Assembly: GCA_963974125.1 (NCBI GenBank)
Contig: CAXBCH010000022.1
Span: forward strand, 8,862-72,861
DNA from: Haliea sp963974125
GTDB lineage: Bacteria; Pseudomonadota; Gammaproteobacteria; Pseudomonadales; Halieaceae
Direction: 5' to 3'
Length of the DNA: 64,000 bases
Shown: in pieces, positions 16,929-25,191 of the stretch
How positions within the stretch are numbered: position 1 is the first letter of the stretch
Layout: each line of letters starts with the position of its first letter
Made by a program: the position numbers and the translations under genes
The notes under the pieces: generated by a model
What the model was told of the DNA's origin: nothing
The model's input: only the letters and a program-made list of their open reading frames with translations
The model's database searches: none

Positions 16929-18089
16929 TCAGCCCTTGTCAGCGCCCACGACCCACATGGCAAAAAACTGGGCTCCGCCCCCGTAGGCGTGGCCCATGGC
17001 CAGCCGCGCGCCCTCGACCTGATGGTCCCCGGCATCACCGCGCACCTGCCGCGCCGCTTCCGCAAAGCGGATCATGCCGGAGGCGCCTATGGGATTGGAA
17101 GACAGGACTCCGCCGGAGCAGTTCCAGGGGATGTCACCGCCCGCGTCCAGCGAGGTCGCGCCCTCGAGAGTGAGCTTCCAGCCCTCGCCTTCGGGAGCAA
17201 AGCCCAGGTTTTCCAGCCACATGGGCTCGTACCAGCTGAACGGTACGTAGATTTCCGCGCAGTCCAGGTCGCGCCGTGGGTTGGTGATCCCGGCCTGGGC
17301 GTAGACATCCGCGGCGCAGTCGCGCCCCGCCTGCGGATTCACCTCCTCCCGCCCCGCGTACATGGTGGGCTCGGAGCGCATCGCCACGCCGCGGATCCAG
17401 GCCGGCGGCTTGCTGCCGGTAATGCTGTCCTCCGCGGCAATCACCATCGCGCAGGCGCCGTCCGAGGAAGGGCAGGCTTCGAGGAAACGCAGCGGGTCCC
17501 ACAGCATCATCGAATCGCGCACTTCCTGTTCGGTGATATCCGGCAGCTGCAGATGCGCCAGCGGATTGCGGGCACCGTGGCGCCGGTCCTTCACCGCCAC
17601 CTTGATGCCGATATCATCCGGCGCCCCGGAACGGCGTATGTACTCGCGAATGATCGGCGCGAAATAGCCGCCCGCACCCGCATTGAGATGCACCGAGAAT
17701 GGCTGCGGCGTGGACAGGGCCCACATGGCATTGGATTCCGACTGCTTCTCGAAGGTGACCGTCAGCACCCGCTTGAAGGTACCGCTCTGCACGTGCGAGG
17801 CGGCTACAATGGCAGTGGAGCCACCCACGGAACCAGCGGTGTGCACCCGCATCATAGGCTTGCCCATCGCCCCAAGGGCATCGGCCAGATAGCTCTCGGG
17901 CATGATCACGCCCTCGAACATGTCCGGCGCCTTGCCGATAATCACCGCGTCAATGTCATCGAAAGTCACATCCGCATCCGCCAGCGCCCGATCCACCGCC
18001 TCGCGCAGGAGGCCGGCGATCGACACATCGCTGCGCCGGGTTTTATAGCGGGTCTGGCCAATGCCAACCACTGCAGCCCATTCAGCCAT
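16929..18089 (-). CDS. Thiolase-fold protein lacking the nucleophilic Cys (SCP2/Ltp2-like, possible aldolase)
   Basis: This 386-residue protein has the thiolase fold and SCP2-type layout. At the place of the usual nucleophile the sequence reads MMRVHTAGSVGGSTAIVAAS, with Gly instead of Cys. The C-terminal loop GHAYGGGAQFFAMW keeps the His-Tyr-Gly signature, and AEIYVPFSWYEPMW supplies tyrosines. Ltp2-type proteins, which also lack the nucleophile and act as retro-aldolases in steroid side-chain removal, work in complex with a DUF35 partner; two DUF35 genes are in this operon. The start codon overlaps the stop of the preceding thiolase-fold gene by one base. Aldolase activity is inferred. Confidence 0.85.
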   Translation of the reverse strand: MAEWAAVVGIGQTRYKTRRSDVSIAGLLREAVDRALADADVTFDDIDAVIIGKAPDMFEGVIMPESYLADALGAMGKPMMRVHTAGSVGGSTAIVAASHVQSGTFKRVLTVTFEKQSESNAMWALSTPQPFSVHLNAGAGGYFAPIIREYIRRSGAPDDIGIKVAVKDRRHGARNPLAHLQLPDITEQEVRDSMMLWDPLRFLEACPSSDGACAMVIAAEDSITGSKPPAWIRGVAMRSEPTMYAGREEVNPQAGRDCAADVYAQAGITNPRRDLDCAEIYVPFSWYEPMWLENLGFAPEGEGWKLTLEGATSLDAGGDIPWNCSGGVLSSNPIGASGMIRFAEAARQVRGDAGDHQVEGARLAMGHAYGGGAQFFAMWVVGADKG

Positions 18090-19147
18090 TACGCGCCCTC
18101 CAGTACAGCGACCAGGTTGTGTTGCAGGCAGGGGCCACTGGTGGCATGTGCCACCCCGCGCCCGGCCTCGCCATTGATTATCCGGCGGAATACCTCGCCC
18201 ACCCTGGCCAGGCCAGAGGCCATCATCAGGTTGCCTGCGAGCACCCCGCCACCGGGATTGACCACGGTATCGTCGCCCAGCCCCAGTGCCCGCGTCAGCA
18301 GGATTTCCTGGTGACTGAACGGCGCGTAGATTTCCGCCACATCCACCGGGCCCCTATGCACGCCCGCGGCAGCGGCGGCCTGGCGGGTGGACACCGAGTC
18401 TGTCAGGTCACGCAGGCAGGGGTTGTGATTCTCGATACGATGATCAATGCCGGTAATGCGCACGTAGGGCGCGCCCCAGGCTTGCGCCTGCTCCACCGTG
18501 GCGATGACCATCGCCGCGGCGCCGTCCGACACCGGGCAGCAGTCGGCGCGCCGCAGGGGTGCGACAAAGGCCTCCTCCGCCAGCAGTTCCTCGACAGTGA
18601 ACTCCCCCGCCAGCTGCGCCAGCGGGTTGTCCATGGCGTTGCGCCGGGAGCGGGCCACCACAGCGGCCATGTCGCGCTCGCTGAGCAGCCCCTGCTCCAG
18701 CATCAGGCGCGCCTGCAATGCCGCCAGGGACACCGTATCCAGCCACAGCGGCGCCAGATAGTAAGGGTCCAGGCGTTGCGACAGAACGATGGGCAGCTCG
18801 CCCGGCGAGGACTTGCCAAAACCGTAGATCAGCGCCGAATCGGCGTGACCCATGCGGATCTTGAGAATGGACTCGTACAGCGCCCAGGCCGCATCCATCT
18901 CGACATGGGACTCCTTGATCGGCGGCACCGCACCCAGGGCATCGACCCCGGCGACAAAGGCGAACGCGGCACCCTGCAGGTAGTCGCAGCTGCCGGAGCA
19001 GACGAAATCGACATCCTGGGCGCTGGCCAGGCCCAGCTGGCTGTACACGGCCTGCAGCTGGGGCATGATCAATTCGACCTCATTGGTGGCGCCCGCGTCG
19101 GCGACGCAGGGCGACTGGCTATAGGCGACAATGGCAATCTCGCGCAC
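18089..19147 (-). CDS. Second thiolase-fold protein without nucleophilic Cys
   Basis: This 352-residue thiolase-domain protein (MREIAIVAYSQSPCVADAGA) is shorter than ordinary thiolases. The nucleophile region reads IKESHVEMDAAWALYESI, with no Cys in the loop, and the C-terminal loop AHATSGPCLQHNLVAVLEG departs from the canonical CxGGG. AEIYAPFSHQEILLTRALGL matches its neighbour's tyrosine segment. It probably pairs with the 386-residue paralogue, forming a heteromer with the DUF35 proteins. It starts 3 bases after the upstream DUF35 stop. Catalytic role unknown: thiolytic cleavage appears excluded, while aldol cleavage or a structural role remain open. Confidence 0.83.
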   Translation of the reverse strand: MREIAIVAYSQSPCVADAGATNEVELIMPQLQAVYSQLGLASAQDVDFVCSGSCDYLQGAAFAFVAGVDALGAVPPIKESHVEMDAAWALYESILKIRMGHADSALIYGFGKSSPGELPIVLSQRLDPYYLAPLWLDTVSLAALQARLMLEQGLLSERDMAAVVARSRRNAMDNPLAQLAGEFTVEELLAEEAFVAPLRRADCCPVSDGAAAMVIATVEQAQAWGAPYVRITGIDHRIENHNPCLRDLTDSVSTRQAAAAAGVHRGPVDVAEIYAPFSHQEILLTRALGLGDDTVVNPGGGVLAGNLMMASGLARVGEVFRRIINGEAGRGVAHATSGPCLQHNLVAVLEGA

Positions 19148-19150
19148 GCT

Positions 19151-19666
19151 CTAGCCCTCCAGTCCGGTGACCGGCAACTTGCCGATCCTGTCCACGGGTA
19201 CATCCGGTTCATCCAGCGGCCGGAAGTAAAGAATATTGTCCATCGCGTAGCCCCACTCTTCTGCCGGCTTCCACAGGGCCTGGACGCGCTGGCCGATGTG
19301 CACCTCTTCATTCACGCACTCGCTGAGCAGGTGAATGAAGGAGATGTTGGCACCGTCGGGGACGATATTGGCGACGATGTACGGCGGCTCGATCGGGTTG
19401 CCGGGGATCGGGATCGAGACGATGGTAAAGGACTGGACCGTACCCTTGTCCGACAGCACCACCTCTTCCTCCGTGGGCACGCCGCAGGCGGGGCAGGAAC
19501 CCCGCGCCGGTATGTAGACATTGCTGCAGCGGGGGCAGCGCTGGCCGGTGAGGACACCTTCCTTGAGGCGGCCCAGGAAGCGCGCCGGCGCGCTGCCGGC
19601 GGTAAACCGGTACTTGAGATATACGGGGGCCTTGATGCCGGTGACATCGGCCTGTGGCTCGCTCAT
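19151..19666 (-). CDS. DUF35 OB-fold protein with zinc ribbon (acyl-CoA-binding partner)
   Basis: The ATG at 19666 (MSEPQADVTGIK) overlaps the upstream stop in an ATGA arrangement, so I prefer it to the ATG 30 bases earlier; the protein is then 171 residues. It has a rubredoxin-like zinc ribbon CPRCSNVYIPARGSCPACG, followed by an OB fold (GTVQSFTIVSIPIPGNPIEPPYIVAN). DUF35 proteins bind acyl-CoA and form stable complexes with thiolase-fold enzymes, as ChsH2 does with Ltp2. The immediate downstream genes are the two Cys-less thiolase-fold proteins, its probable partners. Confidence 0.88.
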   Translation of the reverse strand: MSEPQADVTGIKAPVYLKYRFTAGSAPARFLGRLKEGVLTGQRCPRCSNVYIPARGSCPACGVPTEEEVVLSDKGTVQSFTIVSIPIPGNPIEPPYIVANIVPDGANISFIHLLSECVNEEVHIGQRVQALWKPAEEWGYAMDNILYFRPLDEPDVPVDRIGKLPVTGLEG

Positions 19667-20118
19667 GACGCGGCTCCTGGCAGCAGGGTGAAACAACGGA
19701 TATCGGTGATAAAGCCCTGGCGCTCAGCGGCCCAGCTGACAGCGACCCGGGCGCCGCTCGTGACCGCCTCTGCGGAGGGTGCTTCGAGGCAGTGGATCAT
19801 CGCCACATCGGCGCCATCCAGCTGCACCATGGCCCAGGCAAACGGCTGCTGCAGGGGGTGTGCTTCCCGGGGCTCGCTCACCCAGCACCAGCTCAACAGG
19901 CGACCCTCCTGCCCGACCTCGACAAACTCGTCGAGCGCCGCGCCGGTCACCGGGTCGTATTCCGCCGGGGGCACCAGCACGCGGCCGTCACTGCCGCGAA
20001 TCCCGTACACCCTGCCGTCTCTCAGGCCGGTGAGAAATTTTCCCACCACGGGACCGGTGGAGCGGGTATAGGTAAATCCCAACTCGAAGTTCTGGCTCAG
20101 TGTTTCCGCAGCTGCCAT
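19663..20118 (-). CDS. DUF35 OB-fold protein with lost zinc ribbon
   Basis: This protein is 151 residues when started at MAAAETLSQNFELGF (20118), chosen because GGGAG lies 9 bases upstream; an ATG 30 bases earlier is possible. It resembles DUF35 in length and in the OB-fold part (EGRLLSWCWVSEPREAHPLQ, AWAMVQLDGADVAMIHCLEA), but the ribbon region VGKFLTGLRDGRVYGIRGSD has no Cys pairs. It is the first gene of the eight-gene leftward operon. A metal-less DUF35 next to a normal one suggests a two-subunit scaffold for the two thiolase-fold enzymes. Assignment to DUF35 rests on pattern and context. Confidence 0.75.
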   Translation of the reverse strand: MAAAETLSQNFELGFTYTRSTGPVVGKFLTGLRDGRVYGIRGSDGRVLVPPAEYDPVTGAALDEFVEVGQEGRLLSWCWVSEPREAHPLQQPFAWAMVQLDGADVAMIHCLEAPSAEAVTSGARVAVSWAAERQGFITDIRCFTLLPGAAS

Positions 20119-20281
20119 ATGCTGACGCTCCCTGCCTGTGTGAAGCACGGAGTATTCAACAGTGCCCCTCCCGGCTCAATGACGCAATGCAGCAACTGCC
20201 AGTGACATATCTGATCACCGCCGGGCGAGTGCCCGCGGGTTTCCCTGTTTATACCAGAGCCCGGCTCTCCTGCGGCAGGCT

Positions 20282-20311
20282 TTGTGCACACAGGGCAAAG
20301 CCGCTTAAGAT
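20282..20311 (+). promoter_or_regulatory. Candidate sigma70 promoter for VOC dioxygenase gene
   Basis: TTGTGC at 20282-20287 and TAAGAT at 20306-20311 are separated by 18 bases, 38 bases before the ATG at 20350, which also has a strong GAGGAG ribosome-binding site. The rest of the 231-base divergent region also contains, on the other strand, a weak TTGAGC-17-AATACT promoter for the DUF35 operon and a small palindrome AGAGC-CCG-GCTCT. No known operator was recognised. Confidence 0.4.
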
Positions 20312-20349
20312 GACGACAGACCGCAAAAACACACCGAGGAGAGACCCGC

Positions 20350-21255
20350 ATGAGCATCGCCAGTATCGGCTACCTGAGAATCGCCGCCACCGACACGGCC
20401 GCCTGGATGACCTTTGGCACCGAGATCCTGGGCCTGATGGATGCGGGCCGGGAAGACGCCGCGGGCGCCCGCTTCCTGCGCATGGATGACCACCCGTTCC
20501 GGTTCATGCTGGAGCCGGCAGAGACTGACGGCTTGCTCGCGGCCGGTCTGGAGTGCCGCGACCGCAGCGCCTGGCTGGATCTGTGTGAGCGCTTGCGCAA
20601 TGCCGGCCATACCCTGGAGGACGGCGATGCCGCCGCGGCGGCGCGACGCTGCGTGACCGCATTTGTCACCCTGCAGGATCCCTGTGGCAATACCCTGGAA
20701 CTGTACTACGGTCGCCGCCTGGACTATGCGCCCCTGATATCACCCACCGGCGTCAAACGCTTCATCACTGGCGACGAGTACACCGGCGACATGGGCTTCG
20801 GCCACGCGGTACTGCCGACGCCGGACATGGAGGCGGCGGCCAGCTTCTACACCGACCTGCTCGGCCTCGGGGTCAGCGACGAGCTCTACCCGCCGATGCC
20901 GGAGGGCGCCCCGGAAACCAAAATCCTGTTCCTGCATGCGGACAACCCGCGCCAGCACTCCCTGGCCCTGTACAACCACCCCTATCCCGGCGACGTCGTC
21001 CACATCATGGTGGAAGTGAGCACGCTGGACGAAGTGGGCCGGGCCCTCGATCGCGCCAAGGCGGCCGGCCACAACATCCTCGCCAGCCTGGGCCGCCATG
21101 TGAACGACAACATGTGTTCCTTTTATGTGCTGGCGCCGGGCGGCATTGCGGTGGAGTATGGCTATGACGGCCTGCTGGTCGACTGGGACAACTATACGCC
21201 GACCGTCAGCACCGAGGGTGACCACTGGGGTCACGAGTACAACTTCCCCGGCTGA
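20350..21255 (+). CDS. Two-domain VOC protein, type I extradiol dioxygenase-like
   Basis: This 301-residue protein has two vicinal-oxygen-chelate modules (1-125 and 145-290), as in BphC-type enzymes. The three expected iron ligands are in place in the C-terminal module: His152 (GFGHAVLPTP), His203 (RQHSLALYNH) and Glu269 (GGIAVEYGYDG), and the second-shell segment GRHVNDNMCSFYVLAPGG matches the active-site wall. It should cleave a catechol ring next to the hydroxyls with O2. It is divergent from the acyl-CoA cluster, so it may act on the ring of the same compound. The fold and metal site are firm; the substrate is unknown. Confidence 0.9.
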   Translation: MSIASIGYLRIAATDTAAWMTFGTEILGLMDAGREDAAGARFLRMDDHPFRFMLEPAETDGLLAAGLECRDRSAWLDLCERLRNAGHTLEDGDAAAAARRCVTAFVTLQDPCGNTLELYYGRRLDYAPLISPTGVKRFITGDEYTGDMGFGHAVLPTPDMEAAASFYTDLLGLGVSDELYPPMPEGAPETKILFLHADNPRQHSLALYNHPYPGDVVHIMVEVSTLDEVGRALDRAKAAGHNILASLGRHVNDNMCSFYVLAPGGIAVEYGYDGLLVDWDNYTPTVSTEGDHWGHEYNFPG

Positions 21256-22014
21256 TCAATTGCCCCGCGGCGCCTCTGGCCGAACCGGGATCCAGCGGTC
21301 GACAATGTAGTCCAGGGTGCCGTTGCGGCGCATCATCGACAGCGCCCGCGCCAGCTCCGCCGCCAGCGCCGGGTCGTCCCGGCGCACCGCCCAGGCCAGT
21401 GGCTCGTCGGTCAGCAGGTAGTTCTGGCTGATCAGGTCGGCGTAGGCATCGGAAGTTGCCAGCAGCCAGCTGGTGGCTGCGTCGTGCACGAACAGGTCTG
21501 CCTCTCCCGCCCGCAACGCGGCGAGCGCCTCCGGCACACCGGGATAGGCCAGTACCGTGGCATCGCCGAGATCGCGACGGGCAAAAGCCTCACCGGCGCT
21601 ATCGGCGACTACAGCGATGCGGATACCCTCGCGGTATATCGCCCATGGCTGCCCCAGGCGACTGACCCGATCGACCTGCATGATCGCCATTTGCCCGGCT
21701 TGCAGGTAAGGCTCCACGAACTGTACTCGCGCGGCGCGCTCCGGGGTCACGGACAGGCCCGACATGATGACATCGATCCGGCCCTGCTCCAGCGCCGGAA
21801 TCAGCTCGGAAGAGGCCATTGCCAGCAACCGGGCGCCGCGGCCGGTGATCTCGCCGACCGCGCGGGCATTGTCGGCTTCGAGGCCGACTATCCGCTCGCC
21901 GTCACGGAATGCCAGCGGCGGTTGCTCCGGAGCCACACCCACACGCAGGGTTTGCGCCTGGGCGGTTGCCGCGGTGGTCGCGAGCAGCAAGCTCAATAAC
22001 AGTCGTCTGATCAT
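21256..22014 (-). CDS. Periplasmic solute-binding protein, family 3 (amino-acid type)
   Basis: This 252-residue protein has a cleavable signal (MIRRLLLSLLLATTAATAQA) and a family-3 binding fold: LRVGVAPEQPPLAFRDGERI, then VGLEADNARAVGEITGR and the RIDVIMSGLSVTPERAARVQF segment typical of this family, with an aspartate in EADLFVHDAATSWLL. No permease or ATPase gene is adjacent, so it could be an orphan component, a sensor module or a lyase-like relative. It follows the MFS gene by 33 bases on the same strand. The ligand cannot be told from the sequence. Confidence 0.85.
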   Translation of the reverse strand: MIRRLLLSLLLATTAATAQAQTLRVGVAPEQPPLAFRDGERIVGLEADNARAVGEITGRGARLLAMASSELIPALEQGRIDVIMSGLSVTPERAARVQFVEPYLQAGQMAIMQVDRVSRLGQPWAIYREGIRIAVVADSAGEAFARRDLGDATVLAYPGVPEALAALRAGEADLFVHDAATSWLLATSDAYADLISQNYLLTDEPLAWAVRRDDPALAAELARALSMMRRNGTLDYIVDRWIPVRPEAPRGN

Positions 22015-22047
22015 GCGGGTTCTCTCTGCGCAGAAGGTTGGCGGGAA

Positions 22048-23388
22048 TCAGTCGGACACGGAGGGCAGGGACAGGCTGCGCCATACTGCCAGCACGCCTG
22101 CCAGCGCCAGGAATACCAGCACCGAGGCGGTCCCGTAGAGGGCGTCGATCACCCCGAGACCAACACCTGAAAACAGGAACAGACCGATCACAGTATTGCT
22201 GACCGCGGTGTACTGGGCACGATTTTCACTGGTGGCCATATCCACCAGGTAGGTTTTGCGGCCGACCCGGGCGCCCTGGTGAGCGACTGCGGCGGTGAAC
22301 AGCAACAGCGACGCCACCAGTACCATGCCAATGGCCCCGGGCCGCAGCCAGTGCAGGCCGAGGGCAACAACCATCACCGCCACCGACAATCCGGCCGCCG
22401 CCGCCATCACCCGGTGTGCGCTGGCGTCTGACCAGCGCCCCCAGAACGGTGCCGACAACAGGCCGGCAGCACCCTCGGCCAGCAGCAGCGCGGCGAAGCC
22501 GAGCAGCTGACCCTCGGCTGCGCGTTGTATCAAAACCACAATATAGGGAATCGCGAATGCAGAGCTGATCAGCAGCATGCGGGCGATGACAAAGTCGCGG
22601 AACTGGCGGTCGCGGTACAGCAGGGACAGGCTGCGCAGAGCCTCGACGATCGCGTTGCCGCCACCCTCGGTCGCCCCGGGCACTTCGGGCACGCCGGTGT
22701 AGACCGCGGCCGCCAGCAGCCACAGCAGCGCCGCGACCGCGAGGATCCCGGCAAACAGGCCGGCGTCTCCGTCCACACCCTCCCCCGCAAGGCCGGGCAC
22801 CAGCAGCAACAGCACTGCCACGGCCAGCGTCACCGCGCCGGCGGCAGACGCCGACAGGCCGTTGAGGCGACCGCGCCGCGATTTGGAGATGGTCTTGCCG
22901 AGCACGTCCTTGGCGGCAACCGAACAGACACCGCGCGCCAGACTGAATACCGCCAGCAGGGACACCACCGCCAGCCCCAGGGCGAACTCGCGCAGCAGCA
23001 GCACCGCGGGCACCATCAGCGCCAGGGCCAGGCCCTGGACGACACTGCCCCAGGCCCAGAACAGCTTGCGCACCGCGTGCTCGCGCACGAACTGGGCCAC
23101 CAACAGCTGCGGCATCAGCGAGAGGGATTCGCGCAGGGGCACCAGCAGGGAGATGAAGATGGTCGGCGAACCCAGCGCCGACAGCATCCAGGCCAGCACC
23201 AGGCGGCTGCTGGTGAGGGCATCACCGATCTTGGTGAGGGTCAGGGCAGCCAGCTGCAGAACGAAGGCCCGGGGCTGCTCATGGCAGGCGGAATCCGGGA
23301 TATCACGGCAGACCCGCGCGTCCTCATCCTCGACCAGCAGGGAATAGACCTGATCCGGCAGCGCGCGCTCACGGTTTGCCCGGGTCAC
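22048..23388 (-). CDS. Major facilitator superfamily transporter
   Basis: This 446-residue protein has a soluble N-terminus of about 45 residues followed by about 12 hydrophobic helices. Family landmarks are weak, but the paired six-helix layout and the central charged loop (RSLSLLYRDRQFRDFVIARM) fit MFS. It starts at a GTG (23388), 9 bases after AGGAAG and 3 bases beyond the stop of the RIO kinase, so translation is probably coupled. The transported compound is unknown. The odd acidic, Cys-containing N-terminal stretch (LLVEDEDARVCRDIPDSACH) has no obvious role. Confidence 0.85.
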   Translation of the reverse strand: MTRANRERALPDQVYSLLVEDEDARVCRDIPDSACHEQPRAFVLQLAALTLTKIGDALTSSRLVLAWMLSALGSPTIFISLLVPLRESLSLMPQLLVAQFVREHAVRKLFWAWGSVVQGLALALMVPAVLLLREFALGLAVVSLLAVFSLARGVCSVAAKDVLGKTISKSRRGRLNGLSASAAGAVTLAVAVLLLLVPGLAGEGVDGDAGLFAGILAVAALLWLLAAAVYTGVPEVPGATEGGGNAIVEALRSLSLLYRDRQFRDFVIARMLLISSAFAIPYIVVLIQRAAEGQLLGFAALLLAEGAAGLLSAPFWGRWSDASAHRVMAAAAGLSVAVMVVALGLHWLRPGAIGMVLVASLLLFTAAVAHQGARVGRKTYLVDMATSENRAQYTAVSNTVIGLFLFSGVGLGVIDALYGTASVLVFLALAGVLAVWRSLSLPSVSD

Positions 23389-23391
23389 GGC

Positions 23392-24249
23392 TCAATCTTC
23401 CTCATCGGCTTCCCTGAGCCGCTGCAGACGCTCCTGCTCTTCCTCCAGCGCAGCGCGGATTTCCAGCATCACCGCATCCAGGTCGGCGGGGGTCTCATTT
23501 TCCGGGGCGACGCCGGTCAGCACCTGCTCCGGGGCGAGCTCTCCCTCCTCGAACAGGTGCCAGATCTCCTCCCCATAGCGGGTGGCCAGCAATTCCGGGG
23601 CAAACAACCCGTAGTAATCCGTCACCTTGCGCACATCGCGCAACAGCATGCTGTGCGCGTTGTTGTTGGCGGCGGCATCCACTGCCTGGGGCAGGTCGAT
23701 GACCACCGGGCCGTCCGGGTCCACCAGGATATTGAACTCCGAGAGATCGCCGTGAATGACCCCTGCACAGAGCATGCGCACCACGTAGCGCAGCATCTGC
23801 GCATGGTCCTCCACGGCCTGCTCGGCAGACATGGTGACGTCTGCCAGGCGCGGGGCAACGTCGCCGTTCTCATCGGTGATCAACTCCATCAACAGCACAC
23901 CGTCGAAACAGCCCAGAGGCTCCGGCACCCGCACGTCGGCGCGGGCGAGGCGGTAGAGCGCATCAACCTCTGCGTTCTGCCAGGTCTCTTCCTGCTGTTT
24001 GCGGCCGTAGCTGGAGCCCTTTTCCATGGCCCTGGCGCGGCGGCTGTTGCGCACCTTGCGGCCCTCGGTGTAGGCGGCCGCTTTCTTGAAGCTGCGCTTG
24101 TAGGCCTCCTTGTAGATCTTGGCACAGCGGGTGCGACCGCCACAGCGGACCACGAAGATGTCGGCTTCCTTGCCGCTCATCAGCGGGTAGAGCACCTCAT
24201 CAACCAGGCCGTCCTCAACCAGGGGCTGCAGGCGAGGCGGTACTTTCAT
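23392..24249 (-). CDS. RIO-type serine protein kinase
   Basis: The ATG at 24249 gives MKVPPRLQPLVEDGLVDEV (285 residues); the longer open frame upstream is not family-like. Kinase landmarks: the RIO P-loop equivalent LMSGKEADIFVVRCGG, lysine in RCAKIYKEAYKRSFKK, the catalytic loop VIHGDLSEFNILVD and the metal-binding PVVIDLPQAVDA. This is the compact RIO1-like kinase of proteobacteria (PA4780-like); its targets are poorly known. A C-terminal charged coiled-coil (about 250-285: EIRAALEEEQERLQRLREAD) follows the kinase domain. It is the first gene of a leftward unit with MFS and binding-protein genes and divergent from the Mrp operon. Confidence 0.93.
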   Translation of the reverse strand: MKVPPRLQPLVEDGLVDEVLYPLMSGKEADIFVVRCGGRTRCAKIYKEAYKRSFKKAAAYTEGRKVRNSRRARAMEKGSSYGRKQQEETWQNAEVDALYRLARADVRVPEPLGCFDGVLLMELITDENGDVAPRLADVTMSAEQAVEDHAQMLRYVVRMLCAGVIHGDLSEFNILVDPDGPVVIDLPQAVDAAANNNAHSMLLRDVRKVTDYYGLFAPELLATRYGEEIWHLFEEGELAPEQVLTGVAPENETPADLDAVMLEIRAALEEEQERLQRLREADEED

Positions 24250-24340
24250 AAACGGGATTCCAGCGGCAAATTGGGCGGTCAGTCTAGCACGAAAAATCCG
24301 GGCTTCCGTGCAGTCGTGGTGCCAGCCAGGGCACGACAGG

Positions 24341-24370
24341 TGGCATCTTCTCACACCGTTAAGGTATGAT
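24341..24370 (+). promoter_or_regulatory. Candidate promoter of the Mrp operon
   Basis: A good -10 TATGAT at 24365-24370 lies 18 bases after a weak -35 TGGCAT at 24341-24346, and 30 bases before the first ATG at 24401. No Na+-, pH- or stress-specific operator was recognised. The remaining 24250-24340 region carries the start side of the RIO kinase gene and nothing else seen. Confidence 0.45.
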
Positions 24371-24400
24371 TCCGGCTTTGTCGGCAAGAGTTATCCTCCT

Positions 24401-24880
24401 ATGCGCCTGTTGCGACCCGTGCTCGCAGTCATTGCCATGTTCCTGGTGTGGTTACTGTGGGGCGGGCTCTACAAGACCCCCGTACTGCAGCTGGGTATCG
24501 CTTCGTGCTGCCTGGTGGTGTGGCTGACTCACCGCATGGCGCGCCCTGATCAGGAGACCCACAGCTGGGCGCTGTATTACCGCATGCCACTCTACTGGGT
24601 CTGGTTGCTGGGCCAGATGGTGGTTTCCAACGTGCAGGTTTTGCGCATGGTTTTGGGTCCCCTGTCCTCGCTGTCACCGACCATTGTAGAGGTGGATGCC
24701 AGGGCCTCCAGCAAGTTCGCCCTGACCCTGCTGGGCAATTCGATAACGCTGACCCCGGGAACCCTGACCATCGACATCGACGACAACACCATCACCGCCC
24801 ACTGCCTGACCGCGGCAACCGCAAAAGACCTCCAGGCCGGTGCCATGGCCCGGCGCGTTGCGACTGTGGATCCAGACTGA
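24401..24880 (+). CDS. mrpE: Mrp/Mnh antiporter subunit E
   Basis: This 159-residue protein starts at MRLLRPVLAVIAMFLVWLLW; the open frame upstream is not conserved-looking. Two N-terminal membrane helices are followed by the MnhE signature VVSNVQVLRMVLGP and a soluble part with LTLLGNSITLTPGTLTIDI, where Mrp E subunits are strongly conserved. It is a membrane subunit of the multi-subunit Na+/H+ antiporter. Its stop overlaps the start of mrpF by one base. It is first in the operon, as in the E-F-G-led Mrp clusters. Confidence 0.92.
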   Translation: MRLLRPVLAVIAMFLVWLLWGGLYKTPVLQLGIASCCLVVWLTHRMARPDQETHSWALYYRMPLYWVWLLGQMVVSNVQVLRMVLGPLSSLSPTIVEVDARASSKFALTLLGNSITLTPGTLTIDIDDNTITAHCLTAATAKDLQAGAMARRVATVDPD

Positions 24881-25191
24881 TGCTGCTGGTTGCCGCAATC
24901 GCCATTCTGGTCACCATGGCGCTGGCGCTGGCACGGGCACTGCTGGGTCCCAGCGTCTACGATCGGGTGCTGGCCGTAAACATGTTCGGCACCAAAACCG
25001 TGCTCCTGATTGCCATCATGGCCTTCGCCATGGGCCGTACGGACTTTCTGGATCTGGCGCTGGCCTACGCCCTGATCAACTTTATCGGTGTGCTCGCCGT
25101 GCTCTGGTTCGTGCATGAAAGCCATTTGCGCGAGCAGCGTCGGGCGGCAGCCGCCGAGCAGGCCACGACATCGGGGAGCGACACGGAATGA
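24880..25191 (+). CDS. mrpF: Mrp/Mnh antiporter subunit F
   Basis: This 103-residue protein has three hydrophobic helices and the MrpF core RALLGPSVYDRVLAVNMFGT followed by GRTDFLDLALAYALINFIGVL. The length is close to the usual 90-100 residues, plus a short charged tail (REQRRAAAAEQATT). It is a membrane subunit of the Mrp complex. ATG overlaps the mrpE stop (ATGA) and its own stop overlaps mrpG (ATGA), so the three are translationally coupled. Confidence 0.93.
   Translation: MLLVAAIAILVTMALALARALLGPSVYDRVLAVNMFGTKTVLLIAIMAFAMGRTDFLDLALAYALINFIGVLAVLWFVHESHLREQRRAAAAEQATTSGSDTE

Noticed and set aside
18119..20071. 650-residue + strand open frame over the thiolase-fold and DUF35 genes
   Set aside because: It crosses several real minus-strand genes and shows the repeat-like amino-acid bias of an antisense frame.
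24308..24400. N-terminal extension of mrpE
   Set aside because: The extra 31 residues (MQSWCQPGHDRW...) are not membrane-protein-like and contain the candidate promoter -10 at 24365-24370.
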